Positions 41,600 to 49,634 of a stretch of DNA of 64,000 nucleotides are shown here, in pieces. Made by a program: the position numbers and the translations under genes. The stretch covers positions 1,240,001 through 1,304,000 of the forward strand of contig NZ_CP038143.1 in NCBI RefSeq assembly GCF_006542375.1, given 5' to 3'. The notes beneath the pieces are model-generated. The model made no database searches. It had not been told where the DNA came from and was given only the letters and a program-made list of their open reading frames with translations. How positions within the stretch are numbered: the first letter of the stretch is position 1; every line of letters starts with the position of its first letter. The DNA comes from Oecophyllibacter saccharovorans. GTDB lineage: Bacteria > Pseudomonadota > Alphaproteobacteria > Acetobacterales > Acetobacteraceae.

Positions 41600-42046
41600 A
41601 TGACCAACCTCATTGAACTCGCTCAGGAAGCCTGCGTCGCGCAGGGCCAGGTGCTTACCCTAGCGGCTCGGCGGCATGGGGTGCGGCTTGCCCTGCTCAT
41701 TGCAGCGGCCCTGTTCCTGTTCTTTGCGATTCTTTCCCTCCATGGGGTGTTCTGGGCGTTTTTTCTGGTTGTCTGCCACATGGGGCCGCTCTGGGCTGCG
41801 CTGAGTGTCCTGGGGCTTGATGTGCTGATCGCCCTGATCCTGGGCCTTCTGGCCCTGCGGACGCGGCGGCCCACGGTGCTGGAGGAAAAATCCGTCGTGA
41901 CCCGTAACCAGTGCGTGCAGGAGCTGAAACAATCCTTTGCGGTCACGACACTCATTGCGCTGATCTGTGGTCCGTTGGGGCGCTTTATCGGTCACCGGGC
42001 CCTGGGCGTGCTGCAGGGCTTTTTCAAGCACGGCAAGCGGAAATGA
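41600..42046 (+). CDS. YqjE-like phage-holin superfamily membrane protein
   Basis: A 148-residue inner-membrane protein with two adjacent long hydrophobic helices (LALLIAAALFLFFAILSLHG and WAALSVLGLDVLIALILGLL) and a third weaker C-terminal hydrophobic stretch (FAVTTLIALICGPLG). The pattern fits the YqjE/DUF1469 group of the holin III superfamily, whose role in bacteria is unclear. Its N-terminal part is amphipathic (LIELAQEACVAQGQVLTLAA). Probably paired functionally with the YqjD-like gene upstream. Confidence 0.7.
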   Translation: MTNLIELAQEACVAQGQVLTLAARRHGVRLALLIAAALFLFFAILSLHGVFWAFFLVVCHMGPLWAALSVLGLDVLIALILGLLALRTRRPTVLEEKSVVTRNQCVQELKQSFAVTTLIALICGPLGRFIGHRALGVLQGFFKHGKRK

Positions 42047-42475
42047 GGAACGTGCTGCAGCACGCTTGCAGAACTTCACAAATCCTGTACTGACGGTCTC
42101 AGATAACCGTGATCCGATACCGACATGAGCCGCTGCGATGGTGGTTCACCTGGTTGTGCAGTCTGAAGATGCTGGTCAGGTCACGGCAGATCCGCTACTG
42201 AATCTGCAACCGCTCCTAGTGTGAGGGGCTGGAAAGGACAGCGTGCAGCGCAGGCCCGGCAGGAATTCAAGCCAGGCCACCGTGCAGGCAAGGACGACGA
42301 GGAACAGAGTGAGCGTAATACCAGCATCGGCACAGGCACTGCGAAGATGTGCCGCAATCCCGGCCGGATTTGCTGTCGTTCTGCGGGAGGCGCTCAGTCC
42401 GGGCAAAAGTGCCCAAGCCCGCACAGGCCGGAGGCCGGGGGGCGGCAGACGCCATGTTTCTCAGGGAGTTGCCTG
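42047..42475. other. 429-bp region before DUF1656; no FUSC gene
   Basis: This is where a FUSC-type (YccC/AaeB-like) gene would be expected before DUF1656-HlyD-OMF. Frames at 42176-42424 (minus) and 42243-42476 (plus) have no FUSC-like membrane sequence. The plus-strand frame ends in a TGATG overlap with the DUF1656 start, but its content (Arg/Pro/Gly-rich) is unconvincing. I see no supported gene. Confidence 0.5.
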
Positions 42476-42685
42476 ATGAAGCACGTCACCATGCTGGCGG
42501 AAGTCAATCTTTTTGGCATCTACGTCGCACCGTTTTCCATTTATGCGCTGGTGGCTGTCTTCGTGACGCTGGTGGTACGCTTCCTGCTCTGGCGTTTCGG
42601 GGCGCTCGCCTGGTTCTGGCACGTTCCCTTGTTCGAGGTCGGGCTGTATGTGTGTATCCTCTGCCTGCTGGTGCTCTATGTCTGA
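42476..42685 (+). CDS. DUF1656 small inner-membrane protein (efflux-associated)
   Basis: A 69-residue protein with two transmembrane helices (FSIYALVAVFVTLVVRFLLW and VPLFEVGLYVCILCLLVLYV). The start LAEVNLFGIYVAPF is the hallmark of DUF1656 proteins (YdhI/AaeX-like), which lie between FUSC and HlyD genes in aromatic-compound efflux operons. AGGGAG lies nine bases before the ATG. The HlyD gene begins 12 bases after the stop. Confidence 0.85.
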   Translation: MKHVTMLAEVNLFGIYVAPFSIYALVAVFVTLVVRFLLWRFGALAWFWHVPLFEVGLYVCILCLLVLYV

Positions 42686-42697
42686 GGAGAGGAAAGC

Positions 42698-43609
42698 GTG
42701 AACTGGATTGCACGCCTGATCCGACCGATCCTGACGGGACTTGTTCTCTGTATCGCCATCGGTCTTGGCTATGTGGTCTGGGGGGTCTATGTGCTTGATC
42801 CCTGGACCCGCGACGGGCGTGTGCGCGTCTATGTCGTGATTGCCGCGCCGGAAGTCTCCGGCACGGTCGTGGCTGTGCCGGTGGTGGACAACCAGTTCGT
42901 CCACAAGGGCGATCCGCTTTACACCCTCGATCCGCTGCGCTTCCAGCTGGCTATTGACGAGGCGCGCGCCAAGGTTGCGGGCACGACCGATGAATACGAG
43001 CTCGCCGTGGCCAATGCCAAGCGCCGTCGTGGCCTGCACGGCGTGGTGTCGCGCGAGGAAGTGGATGACTATGATTCCAACGTAGTCAACAAGCGCGCCC
43101 TGATGGATACCGCCAAGGCCGAGCTGGATACCGCCCTGCTGAACCTGCAGCGTTCGACGGTCTATTCCTCGGTTGACGGCTACGTGACCGACCTCAACCT
43201 GCGCGTGGGCGATTATGCGACGGCGGGCCATCCTTATATTTCTGTCGTGGATGCCTCGAGCTTCTGGATGAATGCCTATTTCGAGGAAACGAAGCTCCTG
43301 GGCGTCAAGGTCGGCGACAAGGCGCGCATCAAGCTGATGGGGTATCCTGAGATCCTGCAGGGCCACGTGGTCAGTATTGGACGCGGCATCAACGACAATA
43401 ACGGCGTCTGGGACCGTCTGGGCCTGCCGGATGTCAGCCCGATCTTCACCTGGGTGCGGCTGGCGCAGCGAATTCCGGTGCGCGTCGAGTTCGACAATGT
43501 GCCGCCGGAAGTCCTGCTTTCTTCAGGCATGACCGCAAGTGTGGCGGTCGGGCCGATCCAGAAGGGCGGCAACGGTATCCTGACCACCTGGCTGCAGACC
43601 CATCTCTGA
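42698..43609 (+). CDS. HlyD-family membrane fusion protein (AaeA/EmrA-like)
   Basis: A 303-residue periplasmic adaptor anchored by one N-terminal helix (PILTGLVLCIAIGLGYVVWG). Biotinyl-lipoyl-like halves are visible (VVAVPVVDNQFVHKGDPLYT and LNLRVGDYATAGHPYISVVD) flanking a short helical hairpin, then the beta-barrel domain (FWMNAYFEETKLLGVKVGDK). GTG at 42698 sits behind GGAGAGGAAA. It should connect an inner-membrane pump with the outer-membrane channel encoded next; the stop is one base before the next start. Confidence 0.9.
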   Translation: MNWIARLIRPILTGLVLCIAIGLGYVVWGVYVLDPWTRDGRVRVYVVIAAPEVSGTVVAVPVVDNQFVHKGDPLYTLDPLRFQLAIDEARAKVAGTTDEYELAVANAKRRRGLHGVVSREEVDDYDSNVVNKRALMDTAKAELDTALLNLQRSTVYSSVDGYVTDLNLRVGDYATAGHPYISVVDASSFWMNAYFEETKLLGVKVGDKARIKLMGYPEILQGHVVSIGRGINDNNGVWDRLGLPDVSPIFTWVRLAQRIPVRVEFDNVPPEVLLSSGMTASVAVGPIQKGGNGILTTWLQTHL

Positions 43610-43610
43610 C

Positions 43611-45116
43611 ATGAAACGCGCCTTAACCGTTCTGCTTTCCAGCTGCTGCCTGCTAACTTCCTGTGTGGTGGGGCCGAAATACAAGCCGGACAATTTTCCT
43701 GTGCCGGCCTATTTTTCGGCCGCCCCCCATCCCCCGACCAGGGAGGAGATCGCCGAGACGGAAAAGGATTTGCGGGACTGGTGGGCGCTGTTTCAGGACC
43801 CTGTGCTTGACCATCTGGTGGATCGGGCCATCAAGGGCAATTACGACCTGCAGGTCGCCACGCAGAACATCCTGGCTTACCAGGCGCTCAAGCGGCAGGC
43901 CTCTGCGGACTGGTATCCGCAGATGGACGCCAATGCCGGCGCGGGGACAAACCGTTATTCGATCGATATCGACAACTGGCCGCTGCGTCCCAAGGTTTCC
44001 AGCCGCCAGCATCCGGCTGCTGCTATCCTGACCTACGGCGTGACTGCCAGCTGGCAGCTTGACGTTTTCGGCCATATCGCCCGCCAAGTGGAAGCCCAGA
44101 AACGCGTGGTCGAGGAATCGATCGAGATGCGCCGCGGCGTGCTGATGAGCCTGCTGAGCGACCTGGTCTCCGATTACGTGACGCTGCGGATGGTGCAGGA
44201 AGAGATGGATGTCGTCGAGAACTCCATCAAGGTCGCGCATTCGAGCACCGATATGGTGGAGCGGCTGTATGAAAACGGCGTCGGTAACACGCTTTCCGTA
44301 GCCCAGGCCCGGGCGGAAGAGCATACAGAACGCGCCAAGCTGCCCCCGCTTTATGCCCGCCAGCAGCGCCTGATCTATGACATGGCCATGCTGATGGGCG
44401 AGATGCCGGGCACTCTGGAGCCGGAGCTCGAGAAGCGCGAGCCCATGCCGATCGCCCCGGCCTTCCCGGCAACAGTGCCGTCAACCGTTCTGATCAACCG
44501 CCCCGATATTCGCCAGAGCGAGCGCAAATATGCTGAAAGCATGGCGCGTGTCGGCGTGGCTGTCACCAATCTCTATCCGAAATTCAGCATTCCGCTCAGC
44601 TTCAATCCCAATGCCTCGGCCTTCTACCAGCTGGCGCAGGATTACGCGATGGCCTGGAACATCCTGATGACGATGTCTGTCCCGGTTCTGCACGGCGGTA
44701 AGCTGACGGCGGAAATCAGCCAGGCCCGTCACCAGGCGGAAGGCAGCCGCCTGGCTTATCGCCAGACTGTGCTCAATGCCTTCCGGGAAGTCGAGGATGC
44801 CATGACTGACTGGTACCACGACAATACCCAGGTTCTGGAACGCAAGGCGGCCGCAACGGAAGCCTGCCTGGCGCGCGACCGGGCCAAGGAGCTTTTCGGT
44901 GCGGGGCTGACACCCTTTCTTGACGTGCTGAACACCCAGCAGAACGCCCTGAGCGCCATGGAAGCCGATGTGGTGGCGCGCGGCCTGCGCCTGAACGATG
45001 TCGTGGCTCTCTACGTTGCCATGGGCGCCGGTTGGCAGGGACGTAACCTGGGCCCGACCCTGCTGCCTGTGCAGAAGAAGAAGGAAAGCATCCTGTTGCG
45101 CGCCTTCACGCGCTGA
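43611..45116 (+). CDS. NodT-family outer-membrane efflux lipoprotein
   Basis: A 501-residue TolC-like channel. The N-terminus is a lipoprotein signal with lipobox LLTSC followed by VVGPKYKPDN, typical of the OprM/NodT group. Two repeats of long alpha hairpins and short strands follow (VATQNILAYQALKRQASADW, MVERLYENGVGNTLSVAQAR, GEMPGTLEPELEKREP; then INRPDIRQSERKYAESMARV and GAGLTPFLDVLNTQQNALSA). Tightly coupled to the HlyD gene (one-base gap). Together with the DUF1656 protein it forms the export part of an aromatic-acid or drug efflux system. Confidence 0.92.
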   Translation: MKRALTVLLSSCCLLTSCVVGPKYKPDNFPVPAYFSAAPHPPTREEIAETEKDLRDWWALFQDPVLDHLVDRAIKGNYDLQVATQNILAYQALKRQASADWYPQMDANAGAGTNRYSIDIDNWPLRPKVSSRQHPAAAILTYGVTASWQLDVFGHIARQVEAQKRVVEESIEMRRGVLMSLLSDLVSDYVTLRMVQEEMDVVENSIKVAHSSTDMVERLYENGVGNTLSVAQARAEEHTERAKLPPLYARQQRLIYDMAMLMGEMPGTLEPELEKREPMPIAPAFPATVPSTVLINRPDIRQSERKYAESMARVGVAVTNLYPKFSIPLSFNPNASAFYQLAQDYAMAWNILMTMSVPVLHGGKLTAEISQARHQAEGSRLAYRQTVLNAFREVEDAMTDWYHDNTQVLERKAAATEACLARDRAKELFGAGLTPFLDVLNTQQNALSAMEADVVARGLRLNDVVALYVAMGAGWQGRNLGPTLLPVQKKKESILLRAFTR

Positions 45117-45131
45117 AATCCTTGTGGGTTG

Positions 45132-46142
45132 TCACAAGGCCGCAGTTTTCTGCAGGCTGGCATAACGCAGGTTCATCAGCTGTTTCCGCCCGGTGGGTGC
45201 ACCGCCCTGCAGCAGCATGACTTCCGTGGTGGCCTTCAGGTCAAGGCGCATGTCGTCATGGCCTGCCAGATGAATGATGCCGGCAGGATGATGGGGCCAG
45301 AGATGCTGGCAGATCCTGTTGCGTTGGGGATCGAAATACCACGGCCCCATATAGTTGCAGGTGCCGGGCAGAAACGCCGCTTCCATGTGGTCCGCATAGA
45401 CGCATAAACCGATGGAAAGCTGGTCTGAAGCAAAAATCTTGCCGTGTCTGAGAACGCGTTTCTGCCAATGGCGCAACACTTCCCAGTGCGGGGCCTGCCG
45501 TGCCAGGGAGAAGATGCCGCCATTGAGCGTGGGCCGTACCCCCACCTGCCGCTGAATGCTGCGCGGGAGGCGGGCCAGGGAAGCGTTCTTGTAGAGAATG
45601 GAGCGGATCTGGGCCAGGCCGAACGGCGTCCACCGCACGCGGAAAGGCTTGTGGGTGAAGAGTTCAGCGATGACGCCGATTGCTGGGCGCTGCGTTTCGG
45701 CAGCGCTGAAAAGGAGCTCGAGCGCGGAAGCTTCCTGCACCCAGGCATCGGCATCCAGCCAGAGAATTGTGCCGGCTTCAGGAAAGAGCCGGTCGAGCCA
45801 GAGTTTGGACAGACCGATGGCCAGGCTGGGGCGCTGACGCAGGGCACGTGGGGGAATGCCTGCAGGGATGTGGGGCGGGCTGACAGGAATGCCCTGTGCC
45901 TGCAGGGCCCGGATCTGCCCGGGGGTCAGACCGCCATCCACGCAGGCCAGCGCCAGGCCGGTGAATTCAGGCAGGCGGCGGATAGAGGTGATCAGCTCCT
46001 GCAGCAGCGGGAAATAGCGTGCATCGCTGCCGGTGACCAGAAACCTTCCGCCCTGCATTTGAGCAGGAGCCCTGCCTGTATCTGCGCTGACAGGTGGGGA
46101 AAGTGGCGGCCCTGAATCAGGGAAAGGGTCGGCAGTCATCAT
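45132..46142 (-). CDS. Glycosyltransferase, GT8-like
   Basis: A 336-residue protein with a GT-A pattern. After a ~30-residue Pro-rich leader comes the first strand RFLVTGSDARYFPLLQELIT, a Rossmann-like middle with KLWLDRLFPEAGTILWLDAD, where LDADAW is the metal-binding DxD, and TLNGGIFSLARQAPHWEVLR, a loop typical of GT8-type enzymes. C-terminal YMGPWYFDPQ and IIHLAGHDD provide the likely second metal ligand His. It probably modifies envelope glycans; the sugar is unknown. Convergent with the NodT gene (15 bases between). Confidence 0.75.
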   Translation of the reverse strand: MMTADPFPDSGPPLSPPVSADTGRAPAQMQGGRFLVTGSDARYFPLLQELITSIRRLPEFTGLALACVDGGLTPGQIRALQAQGIPVSPPHIPAGIPPRALRQRPSLAIGLSKLWLDRLFPEAGTILWLDADAWVQEASALELLFSAAETQRPAIGVIAELFTHKPFRVRWTPFGLAQIRSILYKNASLARLPRSIQRQVGVRPTLNGGIFSLARQAPHWEVLRHWQKRVLRHGKIFASDQLSIGLCVYADHMEAAFLPGTCNYMGPWYFDPQRNRICQHLWPHHPAGIIHLAGHDDMRLDLKATTEVMLLQGGAPTGRKQLMNLRYASLQKTAAL

Positions 46143-46326
46143 GGCGCCATATTTAACGGATCAGAGCGGCTTGTCATGTCTCATGTCAGCAGGCGCCACA
46201 GGCTGGATGGAGCCAAGGCAGTGCTGCATGACACGGTGACGGGGCCGGCAGACTGTGTTACTCAGGGAAAAGAAACGCGGCTGACATGTTTCCTGCATGT
46301 CTCCTGCTCAAAAAGGGTGGGTGTCT

Positions 46327-46353
46327 TTGACAGCGTGCCGACCCCGGTATCCA
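46327..46353 (+). promoter_or_regulatory. Possible promoter for the small-ORF/dnaJ-like operon
   Basis: A perfect TTGACA at 46327-46332 is followed after 15 bases by TATCCA. The spacer is shorter than ideal. The segment also reads CCCCGGTAT just before the -10, loosely like a heat-shock sigma factor element, so either class is possible. It lies about 40 bases before the start at 46395. Confidence 0.3.
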
Positions 46354-46394
46354 GGCTTTGCCCTTGTTCAGGGGCATGACGGAGATTTCCTTTC

Positions 46395-46556
46395 ATGACA
46401 GTTACCAAGAAACCATCGCTGGACCAGTTCCTGTTACCGGGACTGGAAGCCCTGTTCGAGAAGGCGCTTAAAGCCGGTTATCCGCGTGATGAGATTCTCG
46501 CTGTGATGATTGACCTCCTCGACGACACGACTCTGGGAGGCTTGGCAAATCCATGA
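46395..46556 (+). CDS. Small conserved-looking protein, 53 aa, coupled to the DnaJ-like gene
   Basis: A 53-residue acidic helical protein starting at an ATG with GGAG about ten bases upstream. It reads LDQFLLPGLEALFEKALKAG, then YPRDEILAVMIDLLDDTTLG. Its stop codon overlaps the DnaJ-like start by four bases (ATGA), which strongly suggests a real, translationally coupled gene. No known family was recognised; a co-chaperone or regulator role is only inferred from coupling. Confidence 0.7.
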   Translation: MTVTKKPSLDQFLLPGLEALFEKALKAGYPRDEILAVMIDLLDDTTLGGLANP

Positions 46557-47503
46557 GCGCTGATCCGTATACAGTTCTCGGCGTGCCGAAATCGGCAGAC
46601 GAAAAGGAAATCCGCACGGCCTTCCGCAAGCTTGCCAAGAAGTATCATCCGGACATGAATCCCGATGACAAGCAGGCTGAAGAGCAGTTCAAGAAGGTCA
46701 ACCAGGCTTATGACATCCTGGGCGACAAGGAGAAACGCGCCAAGTTCGACCGCGGTGAAATCGATGCCGACGGTCAGGAACGCGCGCCCTTCGGCGCAGG
46801 GGGCTTTGGCGGTGGTGGCGGCGGTTTCCGCGGCAGCTATGGCGGCGGAGGCTTCGGTGGTGGCGGCTTCGGCGGCCAGGGAAATTTCAGCGAGGACGAC
46901 CTGCAGGACATCTTCAGCATGTTCGGCGGGGGCGGTGGTGGCGGTTTCCGCAGCGCCGGCGGCCGGCCGCGCAAGGGGCAGGATCTGCATGGGCAGATTC
47001 ACGTCACTTTCGATGAAGCCGTGCTGGGCGGTCACCGCGACATCAATCTCGGCGACGGGCGCACAGTGTCGGTCACCATTCCGCCAGGGGTGGAAAACGA
47101 CACCACCCTGCGCCTGCGTGGCAAGGGCATGCCCGGCCAGCCAGGGCGCGACGGCACGCCCGGCACGCCTGGGGACGTTCTGCTCAAGGTGTTCGTCAGT
47201 CCCAGCGCGCGTTACAAGCGCGACGGGCGCAACCTGGAAGCCACGCAGGACATCGACCTGCGCACGGCAGTTCTGGGTGGCAAGATCAGGGTCAACACGC
47301 CCAAGGGTGCGGTGGCAGTCACGGTGCAGCCCAATTCCAGCAGCGGGACGATCCTGCGCCTCAAGGGACGCGGCATTGCGGCGACGGCCACTAAACCGGC
47401 CGGTGACCTGCTGATCAGCCTTGCGATCATGCTGGGCAAGCCCGAACCCGAGCTGGAGACGTTCCTGCGGGAACACGAGAACCTGGGAACGCTTGACGGC
47501 TGA
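46553..47503 (+). CDS. DnaJ/CbpA-type co-chaperone
   Basis: A 316-residue J-domain protein that stimulates Hsp70. J domain at 1-70 with the essential HPD in KKYHPDMNPDD, then a Gly/Phe/Ser-rich region (GGGGGGFRGSYGGGGFGG), then two C-terminal substrate-binding beta domains (HGQIHVTFDEAVLGGHRDIN, VTIPPGVENDTTLRLRGKGM, VAVTVQPNSSSGTILRLKGR). There is no cysteine-rich zinc domain, so it is the CbpA/DjlA-like class II form and distinct from canonical DnaJ. It is coupled to the 53-aa gene before it. Confidence 0.92.
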   Translation: MSADPYTVLGVPKSADEKEIRTAFRKLAKKYHPDMNPDDKQAEEQFKKVNQAYDILGDKEKRAKFDRGEIDADGQERAPFGAGGFGGGGGGFRGSYGGGGFGGGGFGGQGNFSEDDLQDIFSMFGGGGGGGFRSAGGRPRKGQDLHGQIHVTFDEAVLGGHRDINLGDGRTVSVTIPPGVENDTTLRLRGKGMPGQPGRDGTPGTPGDVLLKVFVSPSARYKRDGRNLEATQDIDLRTAVLGGKIRVNTPKGAVAVTVQPNSSSGTILRLKGRGIAATATKPAGDLLISLAIMLGKPEPELETFLREHENLGTLDG

Positions 47504-47543
47504 CGTCGGGGCGGGGAACTGCATAGGAGGATAAAAGGGCGCC

Positions 47544-47723
47544 ATGCACGTTTCGCATGATCCGGCTTATATCATTTCCGCCATTCTGCGTTGGCGTCCC
47601 GCCCCGCTGGGCAGTGCGCTGATCGCCATCCTGTTCGTGATCGGGCTGGGCGTGATCAGCTATGTGGGTGTGGCACGCGTCCACGGCTTCCACGTGCACG
47701 CGAATTTCGACTCCCCCTTCTGA
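47544..47723 (+). CDS. Small single-pass membrane protein, 59 aa
   Basis: A 59-residue peptide: a basic N-terminal part (MHVSHDPAYIISAILRWRPA), one strongly hydrophobic helix (ALIAILFVIGLGVISYVGVA), and a short polar C-terminus. GGAGG lies 14 bases upstream and AAGGG five bases upstream. It follows the DnaJ-like stop by 40 bases and ends 114 bases before the POT transporter. No known family recognised. Confidence 0.6.
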   Translation: MHVSHDPAYIISAILRWRPAPLGSALIAILFVIGLGVISYVGVARVHGFHVHANFDSPF

Positions 47724-47837
47724 CTGATAGGCCCCGGTGATATCCGGGGCTGAGGAACAGGCGCCAAGGCTTGGTGGAATTCGGGGGGACGTATAGGGTG
47801 GGCGCTTCCACTCCCCCCCAGCCGCCGGACCTGCCTC

Positions 47838-49409
47838 ATGACCGACCCGACGCCCCAGCCCGGCGCTCCTGAGCGCAGGGAAAAACCTGCTCTCTCCGCG
47901 CGTGGCCCTTCTGCGGCTTCAGCGCGACGCCAGGCTTTTTCGGTCGTTCTGGCCATAGAGCTGTGGGAACGGTTCGGCTTTTACGGCATGCAGGCCGTTC
48001 TGACGCTGTTCATGGTGGAAACCCTGCACATGCGTGAGGTGGAAGCCAACCTCATGCTGGGTTCCCTGGGAATGCTGATTTATACCCTGCCGGTCGTGGG
48101 CGGGTATATCGGCGACCGCCTCACCGGCACGCGTCCGATCCTTCTGGCAGGCGCGCTGGGGCTGACGGCCGGATACGGCATGCTGGCCCTCTCAATCTCG
48201 CAGCGACATCTCTTTCTGCCTGCCCTGGCTTTGATCGCCCTGTCCAACGGGCTCTTCAAGCCAAATGCCGGCACGCTGGTCAGGCGGATCTTCGCGGGCG
48301 ATTCAGCGGCGCTGGATGCCGCTTTCACCCTCTACTACATGTCGATCAACGTGGGCTCGACAGTGTCCATGCTGCTGATGCCCTGGCTGCAGCTGCGCTT
48401 CGGCGCCGGCGTGGCCTTTCTGGCCTGTGCGCTGGGGCTGCTGATGGGGGTAGGATATTACCTGTGGCGCCAGCCCCTGCTGACGCGCTTTTTCTCCCGC
48501 AGCCCGGCCGGCGGCCAACTCCGCCGGCGCCCCCTGGCCCTGTGGCAATGGGGCCTGCTGATCGGTGGGCTGCTGGTGCTGTGGGCCGGCTCGGTGCTGG
48601 TTCTGGGGGATGCGGCTCTGGCGCGTTTCTGTGTGATCGGCGCCACGCTCGGGCTGCTGGTGCTGTGGGCTGTACTGTACAGGCGGGTCCCCGGTTGTGA
48701 GAAAGCCGGCCTGGCCCTGACCTATCTGCTCTGCCTGGAAACAGTCGCTTACCAGGTTTTCTACCAGCAGATGCAGACTTCCCTGACACTGTTCGCCCTG
48801 CGGGGAGTGGACGGCACTTTCTACCTGGGGCACTGGCCGGTTTTCACCATGTCGGCTGCCCAGTTCCAGGCGCTCAACCCCATCTGGATCATGATTTTCA
48901 GCCCGATTCTGGCCTGGCTTTATCACCGGGCAGCCCGGCGGGGCCATGAAACGGGCCCGGCGCTCAAGATCGCCATCGGTTATGGCTGCGTGGCCCTCGG
49001 CTTCCTGCTTTGGTGGCAGGCGGCCCGCACGGCGACCACTCTGGTGTCGCCCTGGGTCATGGTGGCGGGTTACGGCATCGTTTCACTGGGTGAACTGCTG
49101 ACGATCGGGCTCGGCCTGGCCATCGTGGCCCGTTATGCGCCTGCACGCCTGAGCGCCCTGCTGATGGGCGGGCTGTTTCTGCTCTGGGGGGCGGGCATGT
49201 ATGTCGGCAGTCTGGTGGCTAATCTGGCCGCCCTGCCGATCGGTGCCGGGGAGGCGACGGGGCCGCATTTCTACGCGCCTCTGTTTCATACGCTCTTTCT
49301 GGGGGCTTCGGGGCTGTGCCTGCTGGTAGTTCTTCTGCTGCCACTGGCCAGGCGGTTGGAGCGCCTGCACGCTGAGGTGTCCCGACGGGCTGATCGCGAA
49401 AACGTGTGA
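47838..49409 (+). CDS. POT-family proton-coupled peptide transporter (DtpA-like)
   Basis: A 523-residue inner-membrane symporter importing di- and tripeptides with protons. The signature ExxERFxxYG appears as ELWERFGFYG in the first helix, and the second PTR2 motif reads VGGYIGDRLTGTRPILLAG. At least 12 hydrophobic helices follow, with the conserved FKPNAGTLVRRIF and YYMSINVGSTVSM. The C-terminal half includes SLGELLTIGLGLAIVARYAP. It is preceded by a C7 run at 47813-47819 and a hairpin without T tract at 47731-47750. Specificity (di versus tri) is not decided. Confidence 0.93.
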   Translation: MTDPTPQPGAPERREKPALSARGPSAASARRQAFSVVLAIELWERFGFYGMQAVLTLFMVETLHMREVEANLMLGSLGMLIYTLPVVGGYIGDRLTGTRPILLAGALGLTAGYGMLALSISQRHLFLPALALIALSNGLFKPNAGTLVRRIFAGDSAALDAAFTLYYMSINVGSTVSMLLMPWLQLRFGAGVAFLACALGLLMGVGYYLWRQPLLTRFFSRSPAGGQLRRRPLALWQWGLLIGGLLVLWAGSVLVLGDAALARFCVIGATLGLLVLWAVLYRRVPGCEKAGLALTYLLCLETVAYQVFYQQMQTSLTLFALRGVDGTFYLGHWPVFTMSAAQFQALNPIWIMIFSPILAWLYHRAARRGHETGPALKIAIGYGCVALGFLLWWQAARTATTLVSPWVMVAGYGIVSLGELLTIGLGLAIVARYAPARLSALLMGGLFLLWGAGMYVGSLVANLAALPIGAGEATGPHFYAPLFHTLFLGASGLCLLVVLLLPLARRLERLHAEVSRRADRENV

Positions 49410-49634
49410 AGCATCTGCAGGTAAAGGTCGATATGTAGGCAGCCTGAAGGTAAGCTGCCTGACCAGGAAATGTTTTCATCCCAGCCGCCAGGCTGCCTGA
49501 ATGGCTGCCAAAGGCTGAACGTGGCTTTCACGTCGCAGCTCGGAGGGAAAAGCCCCGGTTTCCTTGCAGAGTATAGCGGGGCAGGCCTCTATTCGTTACA
49601 GGAAGGCCATTCGGAAAACGCCAGGGAGAGCCCT

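Noticed and set aside
42176..42476. Possible remnant of a FUSC pump gene before DUF1656
   Set aside because: Frames on both strands lack the paired membrane blocks of FUSC proteins; the TGATG overlap with DUF1656 may be chance.
46553..47545. Minus-strand open frame of about 330-355 codons
   Set aside because: Antisense to the CbpA-type gene; the Ala/Thr-rich repeats on that strand only mirror the Gly-rich region.
47731..47750. Hairpin GCCCCGG/CCGGGGC as a terminator before the POT gene
   Set aside because: There is no T tract after it on the plus strand, so I do not list it as a terminator.
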